Source: Sphingobium sp. TCM1 (GTDB lineage Bacteria > Pseudomonadota > Alphaproteobacteria > Sphingomonadales > Sphingomonadaceae). Taken from it: 64,000 nt of DNA. Location of the stretch: contig NZ_LXVX01000002.1 of the NCBI RefSeq assembly GCF_001650725.1, positions 62,001 through 126,000 on the forward strand, in the 5' to 3' direction. Under the pieces are notes generated by a model. It worked only from the letters and a program-made list of their open reading frames with translations. It was not told where the DNA came from and ran no database searches. Shown one piece after another: positions 56,270 through 64,000 of this stretch (positions are counted from its first letter, which is position 1; every line of letters begins with the position of its first letter). The position numbers and the translations under genes are program-made.

Positions 56270-58272
56270 TCTGCGGCCTCCGCGAAGCTTTCACCATGGA
56301 TCAGCTCGGCCGAGCATTGCTGCATCGTCGGGCTGGCGCGGCAGATCGCGTTGGTGAGGTAGAAATCCTTGATCGGCGAACCCAGTTCGCCGGTGGCGCC
56401 GGTCGGCAGCGACGGCAAGGACCAGCCATAATCGGCCAGCCCCTCCTGCGCGAGCGCCGGAACCGCCTTGCCCATTTCGGCCCGCAGTTGCTCGAAGCTG
56501 TCGAACGGCAGCTTGGCGCCCAGCGCTTCCGAAAGCGCGCGCAGGATCGACCAGTCCTCGCGGGCGTCGCCCGGCGCGAACACCGCCTTTTCGCCGCGCT
56601 GCACACGGCCTTCCAGATTGACGTAGGTGCCCGCCTTTTCGGCATAGCTTGCCCCCGGCAGGATCACGTCCGCCGCGTGCGCGCCCTTGTCGCCATGATG
56701 GCCGACATAGACCTTGAAGCTGTCCTCGAACGCCGAATAATCCACTTCGTCGGCGCCCAGCGAGAAAAGCAGCCTGGGCTTGGCAGCCGCCACCGCCCTG
56801 ATGCCGCCCTGCGTCGCATAGCCCAGCATCAGCCCGCCCATACGCGCGGCCGCGAAGTGGAGGACGTTATAGCCGTTCCAGCCATCCTTGATCAGGCCCA
56901 ACGTCTCGACCAGCGCCAGCGTGTCGCCATGCGCGCCATCCTTGGCCAGCACGCCACCGCCCACGATCATCGCGGGCCGCGCGGCCTTGCCGAACGCCTC
57001 GACCACCGCTTGAGGCAGCTTGGCCAGCAGCGCGGCGTCATTGCCCAGCCATTCGACCTTGTAGGTGAGGTCGAATTCGGGACCGATGCCAAAGACCTTC
57101 GCGCCCTTCTTGATCGCCTTCCGGATGCGGGTGTTCACCAGCGGCGCTTCCCAGCGCAGGTTGGTGCCCACCAGCAGGATCACGTCGGCGGTTTCCAGAT
57201 CGGCCAGCGGGGTGTTGAACACCACCGAAGACAGGCTCGACACGTCATAGGACAGGCCGGTCTGGCGCCCTTCCAGCATCGTGCCGCCCAGCTTTTCGAC
57301 CAGCGCCTTGCCCGCAAACATGGTTTCGCAATCGAGCAGGTCGCCCGCGATGGCCGCGACGCTGCCGCCATGCTGGACCGCCGCGACGGCGGCGAAGGCT
57401 TCCGCCCAGGTCGCCGGGACCAGCTTGCCATCCTTGCGGACATAGGGCTTGTCCAGGCGCTTGCGGACCAGACCGTCGACATTGTGCCGGGTCTTGTCTG
57501 ACGCCCACTCCTCGTTCACGTCATCATTGATGCGCGGCACGGCTCGCAGCACCTGACGGCCACGGCTGTCGAGGCGGATGTTGGTGCCGACCGCGTCCAT
57601 CACGTCGATCGCATGAGTCTTCTTGAGTTCCCACGGACGCGCTTCGAAGGCGTAGGGCTTCGACGTCAGCGCGCCGACCGGGCACAGGTCGACCACATTG
57701 CCCGACAGCTCGCTCTTGGCGGCATGTTCGAGATAGGTGGTGATCTGCATATTCTCGCCGCGATAGATGGCGCCGATTTCCGGCACGCCCGCAACTTCCT
57801 CGGCAAAGCGCACGCAACGCGTGCACTGGATGCAGCGGGTCATGACCGTCTTGACGATCGGACCCATATATTTCTCGGTGACGGCGCGCTTATTCTCCTC
57901 GAAGCGGCTGCCGCCCCGGCCATAGGCCATGGACTGGTCCTGCAAATCGCACTCGCCGCCCTGATCGCAGATCGGGCAGTCCAGCGGGTGGTTGATGAGC
58001 AGGAACTCCATCACCCCCTCGCGGGCCTTCTTGACCATTTCGCTGTCGGTGCGGATTTCCTGGCCTTCGGTGGCCGGAAGCGCGCAGGACGCCTGCGGCT
58101 TGGGCGGTCCGGGCTTCACCTCGACCAGGCACATGCGGCAATTGCCGGCGATGGAAAGGCGCTCATGATAGCAGAAGCGGGGGATTTCCTTCCCCGCCTG
58201 CTCGCAAGCCTGGAGAACCGTCGCCCCGGCCGGGACTTCCAGTTCTACGCCGTCTACTTTGACCTTCGGCAT
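56266..58272 (-). CDS. nuoG: NADH-quinone oxidoreductase subunit G
   Basis: A 668-residue peripheral-arm subunit. Cys residues for [2Fe-2S] N1b, [4Fe-4S] N4 and N5 are visible near residues 35-80, 97-106 ([16 protein letters not shown] context) and 145-195 ([13 protein letters not shown]). A molybdopterin-oxidoreductase-like domain without cofactor follows. Starts 2 bases after nuoF. Confidence 0.97.
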   Translation of the reverse strand: MPKVKVDGVELEVPAGATVLQACEQAGKEIPRFCYHERLSIAGNCRMCLVEVKPGPPKPQASCALPATEGQEIRTDSEMVKKAREGVMEFLLINHPLDCPICDQGGECDLQDQSMAYGRGGSRFEENKRAVTEKYMGPIVKTVMTRCIQCTRCVRFAEEVAGVPEIGAIYRGENMQITTYLEHAAKSELSGNVVDLCPVGALTSKPYAFEARPWELKKTHAIDVMDAVGTNIRLDSRGRQVLRAVPRINDDVNEEWASDKTRHNVDGLVRKRLDKPYVRKDGKLVPATWAEAFAAVAAVQHGGSVAAIAGDLLDCETMFAGKALVEKLGGTMLEGRQTGLSYDVSSLSSVVFNTPLADLETADVILLVGTNLRWEAPLVNTRIRKAIKKGAKVFGIGPEFDLTYKVEWLGNDAALLAKLPQAVVEAFGKAARPAMIVGGGVLAKDGAHGDTLALVETLGLIKDGWNGYNVLHFAAARMGGLMLGYATQGGIRAVAAAKPRLLFSLGADEVDYSAFEDSFKVYVGHHGDKGAHAADVILPGASYAEKAGTYVNLEGRVQRGEKAVFAPGDAREDWSILRALSEALGAKLPFDSFEQLRAEMGKAVPALAQEGLADYGWSLPSLPTGATGELGSPIKDFYLTNAICRASPTMQQCSAELIHGESFAEAAE

Positions 58273-58274
58273 GG

Positions 58275-59609
58275 TTACTCCGCTGCCTCCATGACGGGGG
58301 CGCTACCCTTGTTCTCGTTGATCCGACGCTCGATTTCCGGGCGGAAATGCTTGATCAGCCCCTGGATCGGCCAGGCCGCCGCGTCGCCGAGCGCGCAGAT
58401 GGTGTGGCCTTCAACCTGCTTCGTGACCTGGAACAGCATGTCGATTTCGCTCTGGTCGGCATCGCCGGTGCGCAGACGCTCCATCACCCGCCACATCCAG
58501 CCGGTGCCTTCGCGGCATGGCGTGCACTGGCCGCAGCTCTCATGCTTGTAGAAGTAGGAGAGTCGCGAAATGGCGCGGACGATGTCGGTCGACTTGTCCA
58601 TGACGATGACGGCGGCAGTGCCAAGGCCGGAGCCGAGCGCGCGCAGGCCGTCAAAATCCATCGGCGCGTCCATGATCTCCTTGGCGGGGACCAGAGGCAC
58701 CGACGACCCGCCCGGAATGACCGCCAGCAGATTGTCCCAGCCACCGCGAATGCCGCCGCAATGGCGGTCGATCAGTTCGCGGAACGGGATCGACATCGAT
58801 TCCTCGACGACGCAGGGCTTGTTCACATGACCGCTGATCTGGAACAGCTTGGTGCCGCGATTATTCTCGCGGCCGAAGCCGTTGAACCAGGCCGCGCCAC
58901 GGCGCAGGATCGTTGGCGAAACCGCGATCGATTCCACATTGTTCACGGTGGTCGGGCAACCATAGAGGCCCGCCCCTGCCGGGAAAGGCGGCTTCAGGCG
59001 CGGCTGCCCCTTCTTGCCCTCGATGCTTTCGATCTGCGCGGTTTCCTCGCCGCAGATATAGGCGCCAGCGCCGCGATGGACGAAGACGTCGAAATCATAG
59101 CCCGAACCGCAGGCATTCTTGCCGATGAAGCCCTTTTCATAGGCCTGCTCGACAGCGGCGAAGAGTACCTTCGCCTCGTAGATGAACTCGCCGCGGATAT
59201 AGATGTAGGCGGCGCGCGCGCGCATCGCGAAACCGGCGATCAGCGCGCCTTCGATCAGCTTGTGCGGATCGTGGCGGATGATTTCGCGGTCCTTGCACGA
59301 ACCCGGTTCGGATTCGTCGGCGTTGATGACCAGGAAGCTGGGACGGCCATCCTTGCTTTCCTTGGGCATGAAGCTCCACTTCATGCCGGTCGGGAAGCCG
59401 GCGCCGCCACGGCCGCGCAGGTTCGACGCCTTGATGGTGTCTATGATCGCGTCCTGGCCGATTTCCATCAGCTTCTTCGTATTGTCCCAATCGCCGCGCT
59501 TCATGGCGGCGTCGATGCCCCAATCCTGGAAGCCGTGGACGTTGGTGAAGATGCGGTCCTTATCGGCCAGCGGGCCGACGAAAGGAGCCGGAGCGGGTGC
59601 GTCGGTCAT
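58275..59609 (-). CDS. nuoF: NADH-quinone oxidoreductase subunit F
   Basis: A 444-residue NADH- and FMN-binding subunit where NADH is oxidised. The Gly-rich NADH/FMN region [13 protein letters not shown] and [12 protein letters not shown] is intact, as are the [4Fe-4S] N3 Cys residues ([11 protein letters not shown] and a distal CALGDAAA). The ATG at 59609 overlaps the nuoE stop by 4 bases. The segment usually GEETALLNS reads GEETAQIES, a minor change. Confidence 0.98.
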   Translation of the reverse strand: MTDAPAPAPFVGPLADKDRIFTNVHGFQDWGIDAAMKRGDWDNTKKLMEIGQDAIIDTIKASNLRGRGGAGFPTGMKWSFMPKESKDGRPSFLVINADESEPGSCKDREIIRHDPHKLIEGALIAGFAMRARAAYIYIRGEFIYEAKVLFAAVEQAYEKGFIGKNACGSGYDFDVFVHRGAGAYICGEETAQIESIEGKKGQPRLKPPFPAGAGLYGCPTTVNNVESIAVSPTILRRGAAWFNGFGRENNRGTKLFQISGHVNKPCVVEESMSIPFRELIDRHCGGIRGGWDNLLAVIPGGSSVPLVPAKEIMDAPMDFDGLRALGSGLGTAAVIVMDKSTDIVRAISRLSYFYKHESCGQCTPCREGTGWMWRVMERLRTGDADQSEIDMLFQVTKQVEGHTICALGDAAAWPIQGLIKHFRPEIERRINENKGSAPVMEAAE

Positions 59610-60274
59610 GCCCAATCCCCCCGATAGTCGTGATTTTCCGTGACCATCTCCTTCAGAGTGGTCGGGCCGCCTTCGGGCGCGCTCGTCTGACGGTCGATCT
59701 GCGGGCCGATCTTGGGCTGGCCGCCAGCGGCCAGCGTCTCAAGGACAGCGCTCATGCTGTCATAGGTCAGATCTTCGTAATTATCGTCGTTGATCTGCAC
59801 CATCGGCGCGTTGGCGCAGGCGCCCAGGCATTCGACTTCGGTCAGCGTGAACAGGCCGTCCGGGGTCGTGCCGCCCTTCACCAGCCCCTTGTTCTTGCAC
59901 GCGGCGAACACATCATCCGACCCGCGCAACATGCACGGCGTCGTGCCGCACACCTGCACATGGTAACGGCCAACCGGCGCCAGATTGTACATGGTGTAGA
60001 AGGTCGCGACCTCATAGACGCGCATGTAGGGCATATCGAGCTGACGCCCGATATATTCCATCACCGGCACGGGCAGCCAGCCCTGGGTCTGCGTCTCCGC
60101 ACCGACCTGACGCTGGGCCAGGTCAAGCAGCGGCATCACCGCCGACTGCTGGCGACCGGCGGGATAGCGGGCGATCACTTTCTTGGCCTGTTCGGCATTT
60201 TCGGCGGTCCACTCGAACGCGCCCCAGCGCGCACGGGTTTCGGCCTCGTCCGGGATATGCACTGCGTCAGCCAT
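59606..60274 (-). CDS. nuoE: NADH-quinone oxidoreductase subunit E
   Basis: A 222-residue thioredoxin-like subunit with [2Fe-2S] cluster N1a. The four Cys ligands lie in VCGTTPCML and [10 protein letters not shown]. The Pro/Gly-rich C-terminal tail of about 35 residues (ends DYRGDWA) is longer than in E. coli but common in alphaproteobacteria. Overlaps nuoD by one base. Confidence 0.97.
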   Translation of the reverse strand: MADAVHIPDEAETRARWGAFEWTAENAEQAKKVIARYPAGRQQSAVMPLLDLAQRQVGAETQTQGWLPVPVMEYIGRQLDMPYMRVYEVATFYTMYNLAPVGRYHVQVCGTTPCMLRGSDDVFAACKNKGLVKGGTTPDGLFTLTEVECLGACANAPMVQINDDNYEDLTYDSMSAVLETLAAGGQPKIGPQIDRQTSAPEGGPTTLKEMVTENHDYRGDWA

Positions 60275-61509
60275 TAGCGGTCACATTCTCCAAACACGAT
60301 GTCCATGGCGCCCAGGACAGCGGTCGTATCGGCCAGCATGTGGCCCTTCATCATGAAGTCCATCGCCTGCAAGTGCGAGAAGGCGGTCGGGCGGATCTTG
60401 CAGCGATAAGGCTTGTTGCTGCCGTCGCTGACCAGATAGACGCCGAATTCGCCCTTAGGGCTCTCGGTCGCCACATAGACTTCGCCTGCCGGGACATGGA
60501 AGCCCTCGGTGTAGAGCTTGAAGTGATGGATCAGCGCTTCCATCGAGCGCTTCATCTCGCCGCGCTTGGGCGGCACAACCTTGCGGTCGAAGCTCGCGAT
60601 CGGCCCTTCCGGCATTTCGTTGAGGCACTGTTTCATGATGCGCGCGGACTGGCGCACTTCCTCGACGCGGACCATGAACCGGTCATAGCAGTCATATTGC
60701 GTGCCGACCGGGACATCGAATTCCATCCGGTCATACACGTCATAGGGCTGCGCCTTACGGATGTCCCAGGCGATGCCCGAACCGCGCAGCATGGGACCGG
60801 AAAAGCCCCATTTCAGCGCGTCTTCCTTGCTCACGACCGAAATATCGACATTGCGCTGCTTGAAGATGCGGTTGTCGACCACCAGACTCATCGCATCCTC
60901 GAACAGGCGCGGCAGGCGGGTATCGAGCCACTCGGCAATGTCGGTCAGCAGCTTCAGGGGCACGTCCTGATGCACGCCGCCCGGCCGGAAATAGGCCGAG
61001 TGCATACGGGCGCCCGACGCGCGCTCGAAGAAGTTGAGGCAATCCTCGCGGATTTCGAACAGCCACAGGTTCGGCGTCATCGCGCCGACGTCCATGACGT
61101 GCGACCCCAGGTTCAGCATGTGATTGCAGATTCGGGTCAGCTCCGCGAAGAACACACGCAGATATTGCGCGCGCAGCGGCACTTCCAGGTTCAGCAGCTT
61201 TTCGACCGCCAGCACATAGCTATGCTCCATGCCGAGCGGCGAACAATAGTCCAGCCGGTCGAAATAGGGCAGCGCCTGCATATAGGTCTTGTACTCGATC
61301 AGCTTCTCGGTGCCGCGATGCAGCAGGCCGACATGCGGGTCGCAGCGCTCGACGATTTCGCCGTCCAGTTCCATGACCAGTCGCAACACGCCGTGCGCAG
61401 CGGGGTGCTGCGGACCGAAGTTGATCGTGTAGTTCTGGATTTCCGTGTCACCATATGTCGGATCGGCCGCATCGGTGACATGGTCCAGCTTTTCCAGATA
61501 GTCGGACAT
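60274..61509 (-). CDS. nuoD: NADH-quinone oxidoreductase subunit D
   Basis: A 411-residue '49-kDa' subunit that lines the quinone-binding site near cluster N2. Conserved segments are [16 protein letters not shown] (quinone-site His), [18 protein letters not shown] and the C-terminal [22 protein letters not shown]. Overlaps nuoC by one base. Confidence 0.98.
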   Translation of the reverse strand: MSDYLEKLDHVTDAADPTYGDTEIQNYTINFGPQHPAAHGVLRLVMELDGEIVERCDPHVGLLHRGTEKLIEYKTYMQALPYFDRLDYCSPLGMEHSYVLAVEKLLNLEVPLRAQYLRVFFAELTRICNHMLNLGSHVMDVGAMTPNLWLFEIREDCLNFFERASGARMHSAYFRPGGVHQDVPLKLLTDIAEWLDTRLPRLFEDAMSLVVDNRIFKQRNVDISVVSKEDALKWGFSGPMLRGSGIAWDIRKAQPYDVYDRMEFDVPVGTQYDCYDRFMVRVEEVRQSARIMKQCLNEMPEGPIASFDRKVVPPKRGEMKRSMEALIHHFKLYTEGFHVPAGEVYVATESPKGEFGVYLVSDGSNKPYRCKIRPTAFSHLQAMDFMMKGHMLADTTAVLGAMDIVFGECDR

Positions 61510-62294
61510 CAGGCCTTACCTTCGGGCTTGGCAGCCCCCTTGCCTTCATCGGTATGGGCGGCCGGCTTGACCGGCGCGTCAGCGGATTTTTCCTCAGCCT
61601 GCTTGTTGGCGGCCTCACCCGCGCCGGTATCGGCCTTCTTCTCCGTCACCTTGGGCGTCGGAGCGGCAGGCGCAGCCGGAACCGCAGCCGCCTTCTCATC
61701 GCCCGGCAGCACATATTGCGCGCCTTCCCATGGGCTCATGAAATCGAAGCTGCGGAAGTCCTGGGCCAGCTTGACCGGTTCGTAGACGACGCGCTTGTCC
61801 TCCTCGGAATAGCGCAGCTCGACATAGCCCGTCAGCGGGAAGTCCTTGCGCTGCGGATGCCCCTTGAAACCATAGTCGGTCAGGATGCGGCGCAGGTCGG
61901 TATTGCCGTCGAACACGACGCCATACATGTCGAACACCTCGCGCTCCAGCCAGCCCGCGACCGGCCACAGGTGCGTGACGGTGGGTACCGGCGTGTCCTC
62001 GTCCGTGGACACTTTCACGCGGACGCGATGGTTCCGCGTGACGCTCAGCAGATGATAGCAGACCTCGAACCGCTCCGGACGATCCGGATAGTCGACGCCG
62101 GCGATTTCCATCAGCTGCTGATAATGGCCCATGTCTCGCAGCAGGGTCATGGCGTTGGCCAGCTCCTCGCGCACGACGGTGAAGCTCAGCTCGTCGGCAT
62201 GGTCGACGGTTTCGACCAGCATCGACCCCAGCAGCGCGCCGATTTCCTCGGCGATGCCTTCGGGGTTCACGATCTTGGGTGCAGAATGGCCCAT
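61509..62294 (-). CDS. nuoC: NADH-quinone oxidoreductase subunit C with Ala/Lys-rich tail
   Basis: A 261-residue '30-kDa' subunit that helps dock NuoD. The catalytic-core motif [37 protein letters not shown] pattern is present (split here: ends at [11 protein letters not shown]). Residues from about 207 onward form a ~55-residue Ala/Pro/Lys/Glu-rich extension not part of the core, likely disordered. ATG at 62294 is one base after the nuoB stop. Confidence 0.96.
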   Translation of the reverse strand: MGHSAPKIVNPEGIAEEIGALLGSMLVETVDHADELSFTVVREELANAMTLLRDMGHYQQLMEIAGVDYPDRPERFEVCYHLLSVTRNHRVRVKVSTDEDTPVPTVTHLWPVAGWLEREVFDMYGVVFDGNTDLRRILTDYGFKGHPQRKDFPLTGYVELRYSEEDKRVVYEPVKLAQDFRSFDFMSPWEGAQYVLPGDEKAAAVPAAPAAPTPKVTEKKADTGAGEAANKQAEEKSADAPVKPAAHTDEGKGAAKPEGKA

Positions 62295-62295
62295 A

Positions 62296-62850
62296 TTAAC
62301 GCTCAATCGTCCCGATCCGGCGGATCTTCCGCTGCAACTGCATGATACCGTAGAGCAGCGCCTCGGCGGTCGGGGGGCAACCCGGCACATAGATGTCGAC
62401 CGGCACGATGCGGTCGCAGCCACGGACCACCGAATAGCTGTAGTGATAATAGCCGCCGCCATTGGCGCAGCTGCCCATCGAAATCACATATTTCGGGTTG
62501 GACATCTGGTCATAGACCTTGCGCAGCGCCGGAGCCATCTTGTTGCACAGCGTGCCCGCGACGATCATCACGTCCGACTGGCGCGGAGACGCGCGCGGCG
62601 CGGCGCCGAAGCGCTCCATGTCATAGCGCGGCATGTTGACGTGGATCATCTCCACCGCGCAGCAGGCGAGGCCGAAGGTCATCCACCAGAGCGAGCCGGT
62701 GCGCGCCCACTGGAACAGTTCCTCGGTCGAGGTGACCAGAAAACCCTTGTCGCTGACCTCATTGTTCAGCGCGTTGAAGAAGTCCTGGTCGGGCTGCGTC
62801 CCCACGGGCGGCATGGTGCCGGGCATGGGGCTGGTCAGTTCTACTCCCAA
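62296..62850 (-). CDS. nuoB: NADH-quinone oxidoreductase subunit B (probable TTG start)
   Basis: A 184-residue subunit bearing the terminal [4Fe-4S] cluster N2. The paired Cys in GLACCAVEM plus later Cys in GSCANGG and VPGCPPT are the four ligands. TTG at 62850 is preferred over GTG at 62871: a GGGAG site lies 7 bases upstream and the resulting N-terminus fits the family. It overlaps nuoA by 10 bases. Confidence 0.95.
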   Translation of the reverse strand: MGVELTSPMPGTMPPVGTQPDQDFFNALNNEVSDKGFLVTSTEELFQWARTGSLWWMTFGLACCAVEMIHVNMPRYDMERFGAAPRASPRQSDVMIVAGTLCNKMAPALRKVYDQMSNPKYVISMGSCANGGGYYHYSYSVVRGCDRIVPVDIYVPGCPPTAEALLYGIMQLQRKIRRIGTIER

Positions 62851-63215
62851 TCGAGTGCTCCCTTCTTCCACGCATAGACGAGGCCGAGCACCAGCTCCGC
62901 TATGAAGATCATCATCGTCGCCCAGCCGGCCCAGCCGATCTGGTCGAGGCTTACCGCCCAGGGAAAGAGGAACGCCGCTTCAAGATCGAAGATGATGAAG
63001 AGGATCGCGACCAGATAGAAGCGCACGTCGAACTGGCTGCGCGGCTCCTCGAAGGCGGGGAAACCGCACTCATATTCGGAGAGCTTGGCAGGGTCCGGCT
63101 TGTGCGCACCGGTCAGGCGGCCCACCAGCATCGGCAGAAAGACGAATGCGGTGGAAAGCAGCATAGCGATCCCGAGAAAGATCAGGATCGGCAGATATTG
63201 GGCTAGATCGACCAA
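62841..63215 (-). CDS. nuoA: NADH-quinone oxidoreductase subunit A (TTG start), first nuo gene
   Basis: A 124-residue, three-helix Complex I subunit with the conserved [23 protein letters not shown] loop pattern (Cys near residue 50) and [14 protein letters not shown] at 63215 is chosen for the [15 protein letters not shown] start and an AGGGGA site upstream; longer in-frame options lack family support. It heads the nuoA-N operon. Confidence 0.94.
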   Translation of the reverse strand: MVDLAQYLPILIFLGIAMLLSTAFVFLPMLVGRLTGAHKPDPAKLSEYECGFPAFEEPRSQFDVRFYLVAILFIIFDLEAAFLFPWAVSLDQIGWAGWATMMIFIAELVLGLVYAWKKGALDWE

Positions 63216-63247
63216 CGGAATCCCCTGGGCGAATGAAATGTGAGGGC

Positions 63248-63276
63248 GCTTTAGGCCCGCTGCATATGCGAAGCAA
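63248..63276 (-). promoter_or_regulatory. nuoA: Possible nuo operon promoter
   Basis: On the minus strand TTGCTT (63276-63271), a 17-base spacer and TAAAGC (63253-63248), 33 bases before the nuoA start. Match quality is modest. The 127-base gap before nuoA has no gene. Confidence 0.35.
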
Positions 63277-63342
63277 GGGGCCAGGGGCGTGAGAATGAAT
63301 CGCAAAAAGACCAAGTGACTGAGCCGCTTGGCGCAAGATGCG

Positions 63343-63999
63343 TCAGCGCAACGCTCCAGCAACCAACTTATGCAATTTGGAATGGATGGCGTCGTTCCCG
63401 GCGATCACTTCCTTGCGCTCGATCGGCTGGTCGCCGCCGCGGAAATCGCTGGCGAACCCCCCCGCCTCGCGAACCAGCAACAGGCCCGCCGCGACGTCCC
63501 AGGGCTGGAGGCCGCTTTCCCAATAGCCGTCGTACCGGCCCGACGCGACATGGGCGAGGTCGAGCGAGGCAGCGCCGAAACGGCGGATGCCCGCGACCGA
63601 GGGCGCCACCGCGCCGAAGATGCGCGTCCATTCCGCCATGTTGCCATGGCCCATGAACGGAATGCCGGTTGCGATCACGCAGTCGGCCAGGTCGCGGCGT
63701 GCCGACACGCGCAACCGCTGGTCATGGCGCCAGGCGCCCCGGCTCTTTTCCGCCCAATAGCTCTCGTCCGTGACGGGCTGGTAGATGAGGCCGGTCGTCA
63801 CTTCGCGCTTCGATCCACCGAACAACGGCTCCTCGACCGCGATCGAGATGGCGAAATGCGGGATGCCGTGCAGGAAGTTGGTCGTGCCGTCGAGCGGATC
63901 GATGATCCAGCGCGGCTTGTTGGGATCGCCGGCGATCTCGCCGCCCTCCTCCAGCAGGAAACCCCAGTCGGGGCGTGCCTTCTGCAATTCCTCGACCAG
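63343..63999 (-). CDS. suhB: Inositol monophosphatase family protein (5' part outside window)
   Basis: At least 219 residues of an inositol-1-monophosphatase/SuhB family phosphatase; the frame is open at the right edge. The metal-binding motif [16 protein letters not shown] and the second motif [21 protein letters not shown] are present. The family dephosphorylates inositol monophosphates or related sugars, and SuhB also affects rRNA transcription in E. coli. The symbol is tentative. It lies upstream of nuoA on the same strand. Confidence 0.85.
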   Translation of the reverse strand: MVEELQKARPDWGFLLEEGGEIAGDPNKPRWIIDPLDGTTNFLHGIPHFAISIAVEEPLFGGSKREVTTGLIYQPVTDESYWAEKSRGAWRHDQRLRVSARRDLADCVIATGIPFMGHGNMAEWTRIFGAVAPSVAGIRRFGAASLDLAHVASGRYDGYWESGLQPWDVAAGLLLVREAGGFASDFRGGDQPIERKEVIAGNDAIHSKLHKLVAGALR

Positions 64000-64000
64000 C

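Overview
The window is high-GC alphaproteobacterial DNA, most likely from a sphingomonad (Sphingobium/Sphingomonas/Novosphingobium group). The signs are a circularly permuted two-piece tmRNA gene whose tag reads ANDNEALAIAA, a GTTC-N7-GTTC LexA box before lexA, a nuoA-N operon continuing into birA-coaX-rnj-DUF1467, a large TonB-dependent receptor paired with a lipoprotein, and many ATGA/GTGA/TGATG gene junctions.

Layout. 1-4.8 kb is the end of an F-type conjugation module (traH end, traG, two small membrane ORFs), closed by an AT-rich gap. 4.97-17.15 kb is a complete thirteen-gene type II secretion operon, gspC to gspO, on the minus strand. 17.3-24.6 kb holds a prolyl-4-hydroxylase-like oxygenase, a CYTH-CHAD protein, a TonB-dependent receptor, its partner lipoprotein and a small TPR-like exported protein. 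24.9-25.2 kb is ssrA. 25.3-27.6 kb has hemerythrin, DUF6766, NRDE and two small ORFs. 27.8-31.9 kb is trpG and a coupled trpD-trpC-moaC-moeA run. 32-37.9 kb has lexA, comEC, gltX and gltA. 38-44.8 kb is a signalling/polarity island: a kinase-like protein without its phospho-acceptor His, DUF2336, a nucleotidyltransferase-like membrane protein, an Hpt-like protein without its His, and a large TipN-like coiled-coil membrane protein. 44.8-63.2 kb is the Complex I operon with its accessory tail, ending in an AAC(6')-like acetyltransferase. The right edge cuts an inositol-monophosphatase family gene.

How it fits together. The best candidate for something undescribed is in the pseudopilin genes. 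gspG, gspH and gspJ, and perhaps gspI, carry in-frame tandem copies of a 33-nt unit that encodes the prepilin-peptidase recognition segment (RSAEHGFT or RSAQQGFT), which stretches the leaders to 41-73 residues. gspG also reads through a widespread REP-like palindrome. The same secretion operon has three PhoB-type half-sites at an exact 11-bp period before gspC, and a looser array lies before the lipoprotein/TonB-receptor genes. This suggests a phosphate-starvation secretion system exporting a surface lipoprotein, as described for Caulobacter ElpS.

All calls come from reading sequence and remembered family features; no database search was run. Start codons were chosen from Shine-Dalgarno sites, overlaps and family N-termini.
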